Source: UKL13-3 sp040387195
GTDB lineage: Bacteria; Bacteroidota; Bacteroidia; UKL13-3
Length of the DNA: 64,000 nt
Direction of reading: 5' to 3'
NCBI GenBank assembly: GCA_040387195.1
Contig: JAZKEF010000016.1
Span: forward strand, 47,128-111,127
Below, one piece after another: positions 62,203 through 64,000 of this stretch (its first letter is position 1; each line of letters begins with the position of its first letter). Made by a program: the position numbers and the translations under genes. The notes under the pieces are model-generated. The model saw nothing but the letters and a program-made list of their open reading frames with translations, ran no database searches and was not told where the DNA came from.

Positions 62203-64000
62203 ATGAATAGAATGCTTTACAAAACACTGATTATTTGCATGTTGTCGGTAATGAACCTTGCAACTGCAACTGCACAAAGCCCACTGGTTACCGTTCCCCC
62301 GGTAGTTGGAACCACCGTATGGGGAGGTGTTACATTTAATGTAAGCTCAACGGTAGGAATTACCATTGACACCATTTATGTAAACACGAGTGGAACTGCA
62401 CCAACACCGGTTAATCTGGAAGTGTGGTACCGCACAACCCCAATCACGGCCCAACCGGTATCAGCTGAATTTACCGGTTCTCCGGCCGTGTATACAAGCC
62501 TGATTGCATCTCAGGCCGTAATCGGAGGAACCGATCTGGCACCAATTGTAATCCCCGGAGGGCTGTTTATCCCCGGTGGTGGAAATTATGGTATCTACAT
62601 CGGTGATCCTGCATTTACGAATACAGGCATCAGGTATGGAGCGGCAGCAACAGCCACAACAATTACCAATGGTACGGTATCAATCACAACAGGTACCAAT
62701 GTTACATTTGGATGGGTACGAAACGGAACTGTAACAAATTCTCCAAGGTACTTTGCCGGAGGAGTAGGGTACAGAATAGGATCATCTTCGGGTGGCGGAC
62801 CAACCACGGTTCCCCCGATAGCAAGTTTTGCGTACACCAAAACCCCACTGGATACAGTTTGGGTGGCAAGTCCGCATACAATTGTAAATACCAGCACCAA
62901 AGCAGATAAAAGCTACTGGGATATTCTGGGTTTTAATGCCATCACTAAAAACGGACCATACGCAGCATTCCCTGAAACCCGCACACCCAAAACAAGTGAG
63001 GGCATCAATGATGTGTTTATTGATACAATTAACAACGCTGTAAACTTCCGGTACACGTTCCCCGACAAAGGATTCTATCGTGTGAAGGTAACAGCCCTGA
63101 ATAAGTTTGGGAATGATACCTATATCGATACAATTTATGTGGATACTCCTGCAACCAAACCACGGGCGGATTTCTTTGCCGACAAACGGGTGGTGGGTGT
63201 ATATGATTTTGTTTCCATGTTTGATTTAACCAATAACGGTCCGGTAAGCTGGTTCTGGTATTTAAAACCGGGTTACTACAATCCGTTGGCACCCTTCTTC
63301 AACAGTTTCTCACCAAGTGCCGGAGCACAGAATCCAATCATCAATGCCAACGAAGGTGGCTTGTTTGATGTGTGTTTGGTTGCAAGCAACTACCGCGGAA
63401 CAGATACCATGTGTAAACCGGGGTATATCAAAATCATTTCAGGTTATGAAGTGTGTAAAGGTTCCTCCACAGGAAAAGATACGATAGCCAGAGAAAATGA
63501 AGGTTCCGCAAAACTATATACAGTAGGAGGTAAATATGTACCGAACCTGATTGGCACCTGTTCAAAAGGATTCACCATTGCAACTTGTTCCGATACCGCA
63601 ACTTTATACATTGATCGTTTCAGAATGCGTGTTGGATCTATTTCGGATAGTTTATTAATCCGTTCGGGAAGTTCAACCGGACCGGTAATAGCACGCATGG
63701 GAGGCACAGTTGTTCCTGCCGCTTTCCGCACCATTAAAGTACCGGGAGGTGTTGCTTACCTTCAAACCATTATTAACAACCCAAGCAGTGCAACACCTCC
63801 GGGTGATAGCGGTTATGTGGTAAGATGGGACGCACCACCTGCAAGCTATGGTAAACCAACAGCGTCATTCAGTATGCCTGATACGGTGTATGACGGATAC
63901 ACCGTCCAGTTTGTCAATACCACTGCAGGAAAAAATATCGGGTTTGCCTGGGATACCAATGGAGATAATGTATATGGAATAGATAACCCGTCATCGGGAG
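62203..64000 (+). CDS. Large secreted protein with PKD-like and CUB-like modules, 3' end cut by window
   Basis: The ATG at 62203 begins a signal peptide (MNRMLYKTLIICMLSVMNLA) and the frame stays open for 599 codons to the end of the window. A region of about 200 residues with IYVNTSGTAPTPVNLEVWYR is followed by PKD-like domains (IASFAYTKTP; ADFFADKRVVG), a Cys-containing CUB-like part (about 420-530) and another PKD domain. Such proteins in this phylum are cell-surface adhesins or T9SS cargo; the sorting tail would lie beyond the window. Confidence 0.86.
   Translation, partial: MNRMLYKTLIICMLSVMNLATATAQSPLVTVPPVVGTTVWGGVTFNVSSTVGITIDTIYVNTSGTAPTPVNLEVWYRTTPITAQPVSAEFTGSPAVYTSLIASQAVIGGTDLAPIVIPGGLFIPGGGNYGIYIGDPAFTNTGIRYGAAATATTITNGTVSITTGTNVTFGWVRNGTVTNSPRYFAGGVGYRIGSSSGGGPTTVPPIASFAYTKTPLDTVWVASPHTIVNTSTKADKSYWDILGFNAITKNGPYAAFPETRTPKTSEGINDVFIDTINNAVNFRYTFPDKGFYRVKVTALNKFGNDTYIDTIYVDTPATKPRADFFADKRVVGVYDFVSMFDLTNNGPVSWFWYLKPGYYNPLAPFFNSFSPSAGAQNPIINANEGGLFDVCLVASNYRGTDTMCKPGYIKIISGYEVCKGSSTGKDTIARENEGSAKLYTVGGKYVPNLIGTCSKGFTIATCSDTATLYIDRFRMRVGSISDSLLIRSGSSTGPVIARMGGTVVPAAFRTIKVPGGVAYLQTIINNPSSATPPGDSGYVVRWDAPPASYGKPTASFSMPDTVYDGYTVQFVNTTAGKNIGFAWDTNGDNVYGIDNPSSG

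Noticed and set aside
1..64000. CRISPR arrays, prophage, insertion sequences, restriction-modification or other defence systems
   Set aside because: No spaced direct repeats, transposase, integrase, phage structural or methyltransferase genes were seen.

Overview
The window is a chromosomal segment of a member of the Bacteroidota. The evidence is type IX secretion (T9SS) C-terminal sorting domains on several secreted proteins, a HmuY/TonB haem-uptake operon, a GH3-family protein, SusD-independent outer-membrane barrels, sensor kinases with two-component propellers, and promoters of the Bacteroidota form TTTG-N18-21-TAnnTTTG. The genus cannot be fixed from the sequence alone. Two runs of N (10 and 13 bases) lie inside genes and shift the frame, so this is a draft or metagenome scaffold with placeholder gaps.

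Layout. 1-5.8 kb: 3' part of recQ, kup K+ transporter (gap inside), tRNA-Gln(UUG), prs and the long-form ribosomal protein L25. 5.9-15 kb: an M48 metalloprotease with a barrel protein, a lipoprotein, selD-selU for tRNA 2-selenouridine (gap in selU), an HtrA-like protease with a new-looking N-terminal half, and a large exported protein. 15-25 kb: acyl-CoA dehydrogenase, CorA, TypA/BipA, an FHS sugar permease, a small exported protein with a LytS/LytTR two-component pair, and RsfS with a long basic N-terminal tail. 25-30.7 kb: a tightly packed envelope operon of birA, coaX, outer-membrane protein, lptC, a 57-residue membrane protein and a CNNM/CBS protein. 30.7-36 kb: a three-gene haem operon on the minus strand (double-HmuY T9SS protein, TonB receptor, HmuY lipoprotein). 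36-42.5 kb: YfhO, then a minus-strand operon of CPBP protease, DUF2007, cdsA and an SRPBCC protein, with dusB divergent. 42.5-53.7 kb: an S8 peptidase with a T9SS tail, pssA-purS-M28 peptidase, GH3, a PorE-like OmpA protein and a polyprenyl synthase. 53.9-64 kb: two large propeller sensor kinases, each with its own NarL-type regulator, around a 550-base stretch holding a T9SS-tail remnant, then the start of a large PKD-type secreted protein cut by the window end.

How the genes work together. Phospholipid synthesis is represented by both branches of CDP-diacylglycerol use (cdsA, pssA), and LPS export by lptC. Outer-membrane and secretion functions dominate: T9SS cargo, a PorE-like anchor, several barrels and TonB-dependent haem capture. 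The strongest candidate for something not well described is the haem operon, whose first gene encodes a secreted protein made of two tandem HmuY-like modules (period about 313 residues) with a T9SS sorting tail. No phage, insertion sequence or CRISPR array was seen.
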